Positions 1 to 5,143 of a stretch of 6,213 bases of DNA are shown here, one piece after another. Location: positions 1-6,213 of the forward strand of contig JAEORJ010000106.1 in assembly GCA_016840945.1 (NCBI GenBank), read 5' to 3'. Position 1 is the stretch's first letter, and each line of letters begins with the position of its first letter. Source of the DNA: Candidatus Gerdarchaeota archaeon (GTDB taxonomy: Archaea; Asgardarchaeota; Heimdallarchaeia; JABLTI01). The notes below the pieces were generated by a model, which was not told where the DNA came from, searched no databases, and saw nothing but the letters and a program-made list of their open reading frames with translations. Made by a program: the position numbers and the translations under genes.

Positions 1-534
1 ATCCATTCGAAATCCACCGCCTTTAACAGTTTGAGCTGTTATGTCGAGAATTTCATCTACAACAATAAATTCTACTTTATCAAAGTCTTCAGGGAGAACA
101 CGTCTTTGAGATGGTGTTCGAGCAAAAAGAGAGTTCATTAGTAAAGCTGGTGTAGCAAAAATAAATCTCGAGACAGCAAAGTGTTTTTGAATTATCTGTG
201 GTGGCAAGCTTTGACCTTCAGGAAGTAAGAATGAGCCACCATAACTTGAAAGATCAGCTTGACAAACATCATGTAATTGGTGCTTTAATTTGCGATCAGG
301 AGAGAGGAATAATACTTTACCTTCAGGGCTAATGTAACCTTTTCTCAAAAGTTCTGCAACGACCATTATAGCAACATTTGTTTTTCCCATTCCAGTTGGG
401 AGTAAAAGTACAGTTGCTTTTTTCTTATCCTCAAGTATGGATTTTAAAATCCTTTCAGTAGCATCTATTTGATACTCTCGAGGAGTAAAGGATAATTCGT
501 CTTTTGATTCCAATGGCAAATTATTCACACTCAC
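1..534 (-). CDS. Superfamily 2 DNA/RNA helicase, Hef/FANCM-like N-terminal domain (3' end cut by window edge)
   Basis: The first 178 residues of a longer protein are read here; the frame is still open at position 1. Seen: a Q-motif-like stretch FTPREYQIDATERIL (residues 16-30), a Walker A loop LPTGMGKT (45-52, Lys51), motif Ia LFLSPDRKLKHQ (75-86), motif Ib ATPALL (127-132) and a Walker B/motif II VVDEILD (158-164). Order and spacing fit the first RecA-like ATPase domain of SF2 helicases, and PREYQ plus LPTGMGKT resembles archaeal Hef/FANCM and RIG-I-like enzymes. Such proteins use ATP to remodel nucleic acid, for Hef at stalled forks. Motif II reads DEIL instead of DEAH/DEAD. Start: GTG at 534; a second in-frame GTG lies at 528, and an in-frame TAG stop lies upstream at 559-561. 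No Shine-Dalgarno is visible, so the message may be leaderless. The helicase fold is well supported; the subfamily is inferred. Confidence 0.85.
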   Translation of the reverse strand, partial: MSVNNLPLESKDELSFTPREYQIDATERILKSILEDKKKATVLLLPTGMGKTNVAIMVVAELLRKGYISPEGKVLFLSPDRKLKHQLHDVCQADLSSYGGSFLLPEGQSLPPQIIQKHFAVSRFIFATPALLMNSLFARTPSQRRVLPEDFDKVEFIVVDEILDITAQTVKGGGFRMD

Positions 535-542
535 ATGATTTG

Positions 543-558
543 ATATAATAAATAATTT
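543..558 (-). promoter_or_regulatory. Possible TATA box of the helicase gene
   Basis: On the minus strand the sequence AAATTATTTATTATAT lies about 18-24 bases before the two candidate GTG starts. That spacing would suit an archaeal TATA element driving a leaderless or nearly leaderless message, in keeping with the missing ribosome binding site. The surroundings are so AT-rich that a chance match is quite possible. Confidence 0.3.
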
Positions 559-643
559 CTAGCTATATCATTCAATTGTTTTTCTTAATAATTGTAGAGA
601 AAAAAAATCAACTATTACAATTTTTGCATTGCTACATTTATTA

Positions 644-675
644 GAAAAAAAAGAAAGAAACGAAATGTTCTTTCT
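644..675 (-). terminator. Hairpin plus T-tract terminator after the MBL gene
   Basis: On the minus strand, a few bases after the stop of the metallo-beta-lactamase-fold gene, AGAAAGAA and TTCTTTCT form a perfect 8-bp stem around an 8-base loop. A run of eight T follows at once. This is the shape of an intrinsic terminator, and the T-run alone would suffice as an archaeal terminator. A second T-run on the minus strand lies further on (about 600-607). The stem is all A-T apart from two G-C pairs, so the T-tract is probably the main signal. The rest of the gap down to the helicase start shows no gene. Confidence 0.6.
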
Positions 676-679
676 AGAT

Positions 680-1447
680 TTAATTTATATTAAATTTATG
701 AATGCTGTAATAATCTAATTGAATTATTTCGCAATTAGTAATCATTGAACTATATGTAGAAATAAAACTATCACAAGCACTTGCTTCAAAATGAATAGGA
801 ATAAAGTAAGATGGTTTAATGATATTTAAGGCTTGAACTATTTCATAATCAGCCATTGTTTGACAACCGGGACCAATAGGTAATAGAGCTACATCAACTA
901 ATTCTGCTATATCATTATACTCAGTAATAGTTTTTGAATCGCCTGCATGAAAGATTGTAAATCCATTTATGTCGATAAGATAACTAGTAAAGTTGCTTTC
1001 TCTGGGATGACTTGCAGGATATGGATCAACAGGTAATGTATACATGTAGAAAGCGGTCACTTTTATTGATCCCACACTAAACTCATCTTCGGGAACAACA
1101 CCTAAGCCATTGTAAGTTGAAATAGCAGTGGTCATAATAGCAGGAAAAACATTAAGTGTATCCTCTTTTTGCAACATATTTACAGTATAATACATATAGT
1201 GATCCTCATGTGGGTGCGTTATGAGCACAGCATCAGCTGGATAATCAGAATAGTTAGATGGTAAATTTATTGGATCAATATAGATCCTTAATCCCATAGC
1301 TTCTATCATCACACCAGCATTGTAAATTAAATTAATTGTAACCTCAGAATTAGCATTCATATTATGATGAATAGGTACTACTATTGCAGGGACGCAAGCT
1401 GCTGTTACCGCTAAAACAACAATCAGTACAGTAATCGATTTTGCCAT
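680..1447 (-). CDS. MBL-fold metal-dependent hydrolase (UlaG-like) with N-terminal signal/anchor segment
   Basis: A 255-residue metallo-beta-lactamase-fold protein, numbered from the chosen start MAKS. The metal site is visible: THPHEDH (His78, His80, Asp82, His83), a likely third ligand His147 in SHPRE, Asp170 in HAGDS and His219 in PIHFE. The early strand and compact size suit the UlaG-like, RNase Z-related branch, which hydrolyses small-molecule or phospho-ester/lactone bonds with two metal ions; the substrate here is unknown. Residues 4-26 (SITVLIVVLAVTAACVPAIVV) are hydrophobic after one Lys, so the protein is probably exported or membrane-anchored; a Cys at the end of VTAAC is not a good lipobox. 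Start: an in-frame ATG at 1459 directly abuts GGAGG with no spacer, so the ATG at 1447 is preferred. The gene is flanked by terminator-like hairpins, suggesting its own transcript. Confidence 0.88.
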   Translation of the reverse strand: MAKSITVLIVVLAVTAACVPAIVVPIHHNMNANSEVTINLIYNAGVMIEAMGLRIYIDPINLPSNYSDYPADAVLITHPHEDHYMYYTVNMLQKEDTLNVFPAIMTTAISTYNGLGVVPEDEFSVGSIKVTAFYMYTLPVDPYPASHPRESNFTSYLIDINGFTIFHAGDSKTITEYNDIAELVDVALLPIGPGCQTMADYEIVQALNIIKPSYFIPIHFEASACDSFISTYSSMITNCEIIQLDYYSIHKFNIN

Positions 1448-1459
1448 ATTTGTTAACAT

Positions 1460-1464
1460 CCTCC
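1460..1464 (-). promoter_or_regulatory. Ribosome binding site that decides the MBL start
   Basis: The minus strand reads GGAGG here. It touches the ATG at 1459 directly, which leaves no room for a spacer, but lies 12 bases before the ATG at 1447. The second ATG is therefore the more likely start, although the spacing is somewhat long. Confidence 0.6.
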
Positions 1465-1485
1465 TATTAATTAGATATAATTAGG

Positions 1486-1494
1486 TATTTTAAA
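1486..1494 (-). promoter_or_regulatory. Possible TATA box of the MBL gene
   Basis: The minus strand reads TTTAAAATA, preceded by GAGAACCA. The centre lies about 43 bases before the chosen ATG. An archaeal start site some 25 bases downstream would fall near the GGAGG, giving a very short leader, so the fit is imperfect. Confidence 0.3.
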
Positions 1495-1525
1495 TGGTTC
1501 TCATTAATCTGAGAATGAGTTCTAC

Positions 1526-1559
1526 AGAATAAGAAAAAGAAGGTTGATATTCCAACCTT
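1526..1559 (-). terminator. Hairpin plus T-rich tract after tldE
   Basis: Immediately after the tldE stop, the minus strand has AAGGTTG and CAACCTT forming a perfect 7-bp stem with a 6-base loop (GAATAT). The T-rich stretch TCTTTTTCTTATTC follows. This is a convincing factor-independent terminator shape and separates tldE from the MBL gene. Confidence 0.65.
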
Positions 1560-1564
1560 TAAAT

Positions 1565-2908
1565 CTATGAAACAAATTTGATGCCATCAATAACAAGGTA
1601 GGGTAAGAACCAATTCTGACCACCACGTAATGGTTTGAATTCCTTACTAATGTGAGTGATATTTTTCAAACACTCGAATACATTACCAACCGCAGTAATT
1701 TCCTTTAAGGTCTTTACTTGTTCGCCATTCTTGATAAGTTTACCACCTTTGATAACACCTGAGAAATCACCTGCTACGGGATCTGGCATAGCACTCATTC
1801 GTTGAATGATAATACCATCCTTTATCTCAGAAATTATATCATCAATTGAGGTTTTTCCTGGTTCAACAAAAAGATTGGTAGGTGAAATTCCTGGAATATT
1901 CCTAAAGGAACCACTAGCATGACCTGTACTTGGTAATTTTTCTTTGTTAGCAGTAAAAGTGTCATAAAGAACGCCAGTAAAGGTGCCTTTATCGACAATA
2001 TTCAATTGTTTGCGTGGTACACCTTCTCGATCAAAACTGCTACTACCAGTGTTATTTTTCAAAGTACCATTATCATACATACTAAAATGGTCAACAGCTA
2101 TTTTTTCGCCAAGTTTATCTTGAAGATAACTAGCACCAGATTGGATGTTAGTAGCAATTACTGAATAAAGAAGAAGAGATAACAAATCACCAGCAACCTC
2201 AGGTGGAAGAATCATTGTTCCTTCAAAAGATTCAGTTTTCTGAGCTCCAAGCATACTAAGGGTTTTCTTAGCAAATGTTTCACCAGTTTGAACAACATCA
2301 ATATCTTTTACTTTAACAAGGGAATCATAATCGTAATCAAAAGAACCTACATCATCACCATCAATAGCCATACCAAAAATATTGTATTGTAAATATGATT
2401 TCTTCTCAGAAATACTAATACCATTGGAGTTAACAAGAGCATTAGTGCGAATTCTAGCTGAGAACGAACCTGAATCAACTGACACACGTTTATCATATTC
2501 TGTAGCACTTTTCAAGAGAGCTTGACCATTAGAAATGATATCATCCATAGAGAAGGATTCAATATTTTTATCATATAAATCAGGTATTGAGGTAATTTGT
2601 TGTTTATCAGGAAGATAATAATAATCCTCAGGAGGGGCAATTTTAGCTATAGCGATAGCCTCCTTAAGTGATGTGGTAATCTTTGCTTTATCAAAAGAGT
2701 TGACACTGGCAAAACCTATTGCTTTGTTGATAAGTACACGAATACCAACACCGTCGACATCACTAGCTTCAGCTGATTTGAGATTGTTGCTTTCAAAGTT
2801 AACAACCTTATTAGAATCCCTTTGAGCAAAAAATTCTACCTCATCAGCACCAAGCTTTTGAGCTTTAGCTACAAAAGGTTCGAGAATACTTAAAATTTCA
2901 TCAGTCAT
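1565..2908 (-). CDS. tldE: TldE/PmbA-family protein (inactive-type partner of the TldD/TldE metalloprotease)
   Basis: The 447 residues match the usual family length. An N-terminal TldD/PmbA domain spans about residues 20-85 (ADEVEFFAQRDSNKVVNFESNN onward). A middle domain spans about 120-220, and the C-terminal domain about 228-445, with signatures PPEVAGDLL (235-243), FDREGVPRKQ (292-301) and STGHASGSFRN (327-337). TldD carries a zinc site HExxxH; here the equivalent helix reads PPEVAGDLLSLL and no HExxxH occurs anywhere, which assigns the protein to TldE/PmbA. In E. coli, TldD and TldE form a cytoplasmic heterodimeric protease that trims peptides such as the microcin B17 precursor and the antitoxin CcdA; TldE completes the complex but is not the catalytic chain. 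ATG start with GGAGGT seven bases upstream. No tldD is in the window; a 37-codon ORF ends just before this start. Confidence 0.93.
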   Translation of the reverse strand: MTDEILSILEPFVAKAQKLGADEVEFFAQRDSNKVVNFESNNLKSAEASDVDGVGIRVLINKAIGFASVNSFDKAKITTSLKEAIAIAKIAPPEDYYYLPDKQQITSIPDLYDKNIESFSMDDIISNGQALLKSATEYDKRVSVDSGSFSARIRTNALVNSNGISISEKKSYLQYNIFGMAIDGDDVGSFDYDYDSLVKVKDIDVVQTGETFAKKTLSMLGAQKTESFEGTMILPPEVAGDLLSLLLYSVIATNIQSGASYLQDKLGEKIAVDHFSMYDNGTLKNNTGSSSFDREGVPRKQLNIVDKGTFTGVLYDTFTANKEKLPSTGHASGSFRNIPGISPTNLFVEPGKTSIDDIISEIKDGIIIQRMSAMPDPVAGDFSGVIKGGKLIKNGEQVKTLKEITAVGNVFECLKNITHISKEFKPLRGGQNWFLPYLVIDGIKFVS

Positions 2909-2909
2909 A

Positions 2910-3023
2910 TTATTTACCTCCTACATATCCAGATACGAGTGGTTTCGCTCGAGTGGTACCACCACCATCAACCTTTGCAGGTTGCCAAATGTTTCTATAG
3001 TTATTATTGATAATCGATTTCAT
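2910..3023 (-). CDS. Small Gly-rich ORF (37 aa) directly upstream of tldE
   Basis: An ATG-initiated 37-residue frame reads MKSIINNNYRNIWQPAKV then DGGGTTRAKPLVSGYVGGK and stops one base before the tldE ATG. The tldE ribosome binding site GGAGGT lies inside its last codons (the Gly-Gly), so translation of the two would be coupled. The central part is clearly richer in G and C than the surrounding intergenic DNA, which argues for coding. A stop codon sits two codons before the ATG, so this is not the visible tail of a longer gene. There is no cysteine, no hydrophobic segment and no clear ribosome binding site of its own. I do not recognise the family. It could be a small protein, a leader peptide controlling tldE, a TldD/E substrate, or a chance ORF. 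Confidence 0.5.
   Translation of the reverse strand: MKSIINNNYRNIWQPAKVDGGGTTRAKPLVSGYVGGK
2916..2921 (-). promoter_or_regulatory. Ribosome binding site of tldE
   Basis: The minus strand reads GGAGGT with seven bases before the tldE ATG, an ideal spacing. It is embedded in the final codons of the 37-codon ORF, which would let ribosomes finishing that ORF re-initiate on tldE. Confidence 0.8.
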
Positions 3024-3118
3024 TTTTTACACACTTATTAATATGAGTAATTTATTGCTGAAAATTATACCAATAAATTAAAGGGATTTTTTTATTATTA
3101 AGTTATTCTAAAATGGTT

Positions 3119-3147
3119 ATTATATTATAAAATTTGTATAATATAAT
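3119..3147. repeat. Perfect AT-only inverted repeat, 11-bp arms
   Basis: ATTATATTATA and TATAATATAAT are exact reverse complements separated by seven bases (AAATTTG). The arms contain only A and T, so the repeat may be a chance product of composition. It may also be a bidirectional pair of TATA-like elements or a binding site near the middle of the divergent region. Confidence 0.5.
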
Positions 3148-3175
3148 TATTGAAATCTAATGCAATTACTTATTT

Positions 3176-3187
3176 TGAGATATCTCA
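3176..3187. repeat. Perfect 12-bp palindrome TGAGATATCTCA, possible operator
   Basis: TGAGATATCTCA equals its own reverse complement; with one mismatch the symmetry extends two more pairs on each side. It lies about 55 bases before the TATA-like box of the aminotransferase gene and three bases from a second palindrome. A dimeric regulator could bind here; no such regulator gene is visible in the window. Confidence 0.45.
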
Positions 3188-3190
3188 CAA

Positions 3191-3210
3191 AAAACTTTTA
3201 CTAAAGTTTT
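3191..3210. repeat. Inverted repeat AAAACTTT-TACT-AAAGTTTT, possible operator
   Basis: Two perfect 8-base arms enclose a 4-base spacer. It lies about 30 bases upstream of the TATA-like box of the aminotransferase gene, where archaeal activators and some repressors bind. An RNA hairpin is less likely because it sits before the expected transcription start. Confidence 0.45.
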
Positions 3211-3239
3211 ACTTGCTAATGATGTAAAAAGTATCAAAG

Positions 3240-3247
3240 TATAAAAT
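3240..3247 (+). promoter_or_regulatory. Probable TATA box of the aminotransferase gene
   Basis: TATAAAAT is preceded by the purine-rich ATCAAAG, which could act as a BRE-like element. A start about 25 bases downstream falls near 3269-3273, giving a leader of roughly 20 bases. That leader holds a GGAG (3276-3279) 11 bases before the TTG start. Confidence 0.5.
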
Positions 3248-3290
3248 CTATTTAATAAGCATAATTTAGTACAATGGAGCGTAGTCCAAT

Positions 3291-5027
3291 TTGTCAACTG
3301 TAGATTTAGAGAAATTAAAAGAAGATATTCTGAACAAATATAAAGCAAAAACACCAACGTCCAAAAAACATTTTGAAGTAGCTCAAAAATGGCTCCCAGG
3401 AGGAGGAACAAGAAATATAGCTTATTTCTATCCTTATCCTTTTTTTATTACAAAAGGTGAAGGATGTTTTCTTGAGGATGTTGATGGGAATCGTTACATA
3501 GATATTTTGAATAACATGACTGTTTTAATGCACGGACATGCGCACCCGAAAATAATTGAAAAAATGGAAGAACAGCTAAAAAAAGGAACTGCACATGCCG
3601 CTCCCATGCAAGTCCAATATGAATTAGCCAAACTAATCTGTGAACGAACACCTTCAATAGACGAAATTCGTTTTTGCAATTCAGGTACAGAAGCAACACT
3701 GTTTGCAATTAGAGCAGCACGATATTTTACTAAGAAGAATAAGATTATAAAAATTGATGGCGGTTATCACGGTTCTCATGATTACGTTGAAGTAAATATT
3801 AATTCTGATTTGATTTCAGAAGGAAAGGTAGTACCAACTGCTGAGAAAGGCATTCCGGAAACGCTTCTCAAAGATGTTTTCGTTGTTCCTCTTAATGATC
3901 TTGCAGTCGCTGAAAAAATCATGAAAAAGCATCACAAAGACATTGCTGCTTTTATTATTGAACCAGTTTTAGGTTCTGCAGGTGGGATCGCTGCTTCTAT
4001 TGAGTATTTGAAAGGGATACGCGAATTAACAAAGAAATACAATATTCTCTTAATTTTTGATGAAGTGATAACTTACCGCGTTACTACAGGTGGGATACAG
4101 AAATTATTAGGAGTTATACCCGATCTAACTTCATTTGGTAAAACTATTGGCGGGGGATTTCCTGTAGGAGCTTTTGGTGGGAGAAGAGAATTGATCGAAC
4201 AATTCAATCCAACCAAGAAAGATTTTATTGCCCATTCAGGAACATTTAGTGGTAATGCTATGACTATGGTTGCTGGAAAGATTGCTCTTGAATTGTATAC
4301 TGAAGAAGAAGTCAAGAGAATGGATAACTTAGGACTAAGAATACAAGAAGGGCTGAAAAAAGCTATGGATTCATTAGGAGTAACTTGTAATGTTGGACGA
4401 ACTCAATCTATGGTTTATATGCATTTCCAAGATAAAGCACCAATAAATGCAAAACAACTTTCTTTTGATACGATTCAATATCTTGAATTGGGAAAATATT
4501 TGCAAGTTGCAATGGCTATAAATAACCTCTATACAGTTTCTCGAGGTATAACAGCTTTTATGTTATCTACTCCAATGAATGAACAGATAATAGATGAGAT
4601 AATTGTTCGATTCACAAAATCGATGGAAATGGTTCTTCCATTGTATAAAGATGTTACACGATTCAAAGGATTTGCAGCTATCATCTATGTCATGCTTAAA
4701 TCTCTAAATATCAATAAAGAGTTCCAAAAGGAATTCAAAGAAGATAATTATTCTTTATTATTAGTTGCAAAAGATGATCCATATGCGATAAAAGTCACCT
4801 TTAGTGAAGGGCGAGTACAGTTTTTGCAACTTGAAAATACTCCTGCAATAATTAAGGAAAATAAGAAATCATGTAATGGAGCAATAATAACTTCTAAACC
4901 AACATTCTTAGGATTTGGCCTTGGAAAGATAAATCCAGTGAAAGCTATTTTCACAGGCAAATTAAAAATTAAGGGACTAAGATATGTTTTGAAATTCTCT
5001 AAATATTTTGAGTTATTGAAAAAATAA
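3291..5027 (+). CDS. Class III PLP aminotransferase (glutamate-1-semialdehyde aminomutase-like) fused to a C-terminal SCP2-like domain
   Basis: Residues 1 to about 450 form a fold-type I PLP enzyme. Visible motifs: LPGGGTRN (35-42), the cofactor loop SGTEAT (131-136), GGYHGSHD (157-164), the PLP-nitrogen Asp in IFDEVITYR (Asp257), the Schiff-base lysine in SFGKTIGGGFPVGAFGG (Lys284), and GTFSGNAM (317-324). DEVITYR, not the DEVxTGFR of true HemL, together with the absence of heme genes, argues for a GSAM-like aminotransferase of unknown substrate. Class III enzymes stop near 430-450 residues; this one continues to 578. Residues about 475-575 look like an SCP2 lipid-carrier domain: an amphipathic start, DDPYAIKVTFSEGRVQF, then GLGKINPVKAIFTGKLKIKG. 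The fusion suggests a lipid-linked or hydrophobic amino substrate (inference). Start: TTG at 3291, the first possible codon after an in-frame stop at 3282, with GGAG 11 bases upstream. Confidence 0.9.
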   Translation: MSTVDLEKLKEDILNKYKAKTPTSKKHFEVAQKWLPGGGTRNIAYFYPYPFFITKGEGCFLEDVDGNRYIDILNNMTVLMHGHAHPKIIEKMEEQLKKGTAHAAPMQVQYELAKLICERTPSIDEIRFCNSGTEATLFAIRAARYFTKKNKIIKIDGGYHGSHDYVEVNINSDLISEGKVVPTAEKGIPETLLKDVFVVPLNDLAVAEKIMKKHHKDIAAFIIEPVLGSAGGIAASIEYLKGIRELTKKYNILLIFDEVITYRVTTGGIQKLLGVIPDLTSFGKTIGGGFPVGAFGGRRELIEQFNPTKKDFIAHSGTFSGNAMTMVAGKIALELYTEEEVKRMDNLGLRIQEGLKKAMDSLGVTCNVGRTQSMVYMHFQDKAPINAKQLSFDTIQYLELGKYLQVAMAINNLYTVSRGITAFMLSTPMNEQIIDEIIVRFTKSMEMVLPLYKDVTRFKGFAAIIYVMLKSLNINKEFQKEFKEDNYSLLLVAKDDPYAIKVTFSEGRVQFLQLENTPAIIKENKKSCNGAIITSKPTFLGFGLGKINPVKAIFTGKLKIKGLRYVLKFSKYFELLKK

Positions 5028-5040
5028 CTCATATCTTCAA

Positions 5041-5048
5041 TTTTTTTT
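5041..5048 (+). terminator. T-tract after the aminotransferase gene
   Basis: Eight T in a row lie 13 bases after the stop codon. There is no strong stem before it (only TTGAA/TTCAA with a long loop), so this would act as an archaeal T-tract terminator. The next gene follows in the same direction about 100 bases on, so read-through into it is possible. Confidence 0.4.
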
Positions 5049-5131
5049 AGTTGTTTTGGGTAAAGGTTAAGTATAGCTTCTTTGTTATTTAGTAGAAGTA
5101 AATTAATGGCATATATTTTCAACAATAAGCA

Positions 5132-5136
5132 GAGGT
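5132..5136 (+). promoter_or_regulatory. Ribosome binding site of the ferredoxin-like gene
   Basis: GAGGT lies seven bases before the GTG at 5144. The frame has a stop at 5126-5128, and this GTG is the first possible start after it, so site and start support each other. Confidence 0.65.
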
Positions 5137-5143
5137 AGTCAGA

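Larger units (their letters stand above)
3024..3290 (+). other. Divergent AT-rich intergenic region with promoter elements and inverted repeats
   Basis: The 267 bases between the minus-strand tldE unit and the plus-strand aminotransferase gene contain no convincing gene. A short frame on the minus strand (3166-3411) overlaps the aminotransferase start and resembles no protein. The region carries three inverted repeats and a TATA-like box, listed separately. The promoter of the tldE unit should also lie here; the minus strand has AT-rich candidates such as TTTAATTTATTGG and TATAATTTT about 40-65 bases before the small ORF, but none stands out. Confidence 0.6.

Noticed and set aside
1499..1519. 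Two mutually exclusive short hairpins (CTCATT/AATGAG and TTCTCA/TGAGAA) between tldE and the MBL gene
   Set aside because: Stems of six A-T-rich pairs are expected by chance in this composition, and there is no sign of a riboswitch or attenuator leader.
2936..2962. Direct repeat CGAGTGGT (2936-2943 and 2950-2957) next to the palindrome GTGGTACCAC
   Set aside because: It lies within the coding part of the 37-codon ORF, where Gly and Thr codons and their complements create such short repeats; too short to call an operator or an attachment site.
3166..3411. 81-codon minus-strand open frame with a hydrophobic N-terminal half across the intergenic region and the aminotransferase start
   Set aside because: It overlaps the start of a strongly supported gene on the other strand, has no recognisable domain, and its Leu/Phe-rich composition is what AT-rich DNA gives on the antisense strand.
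3291..5027. Calling the aminotransferase hemL (tetrapyrrole synthesis)
   Set aside because: The DEVITYR motif, the extra C-terminal domain and the lack of heme-pathway neighbours fit the broader GSAM-like group better.
5106..5138. Ten-codon ATG frame (MAYIFNNKQR) before the ferredoxin-like gene
   Set aside because: No ribosome binding site and no sign of conservation; it ends at the GAGGT site but this is weak evidence on its own.
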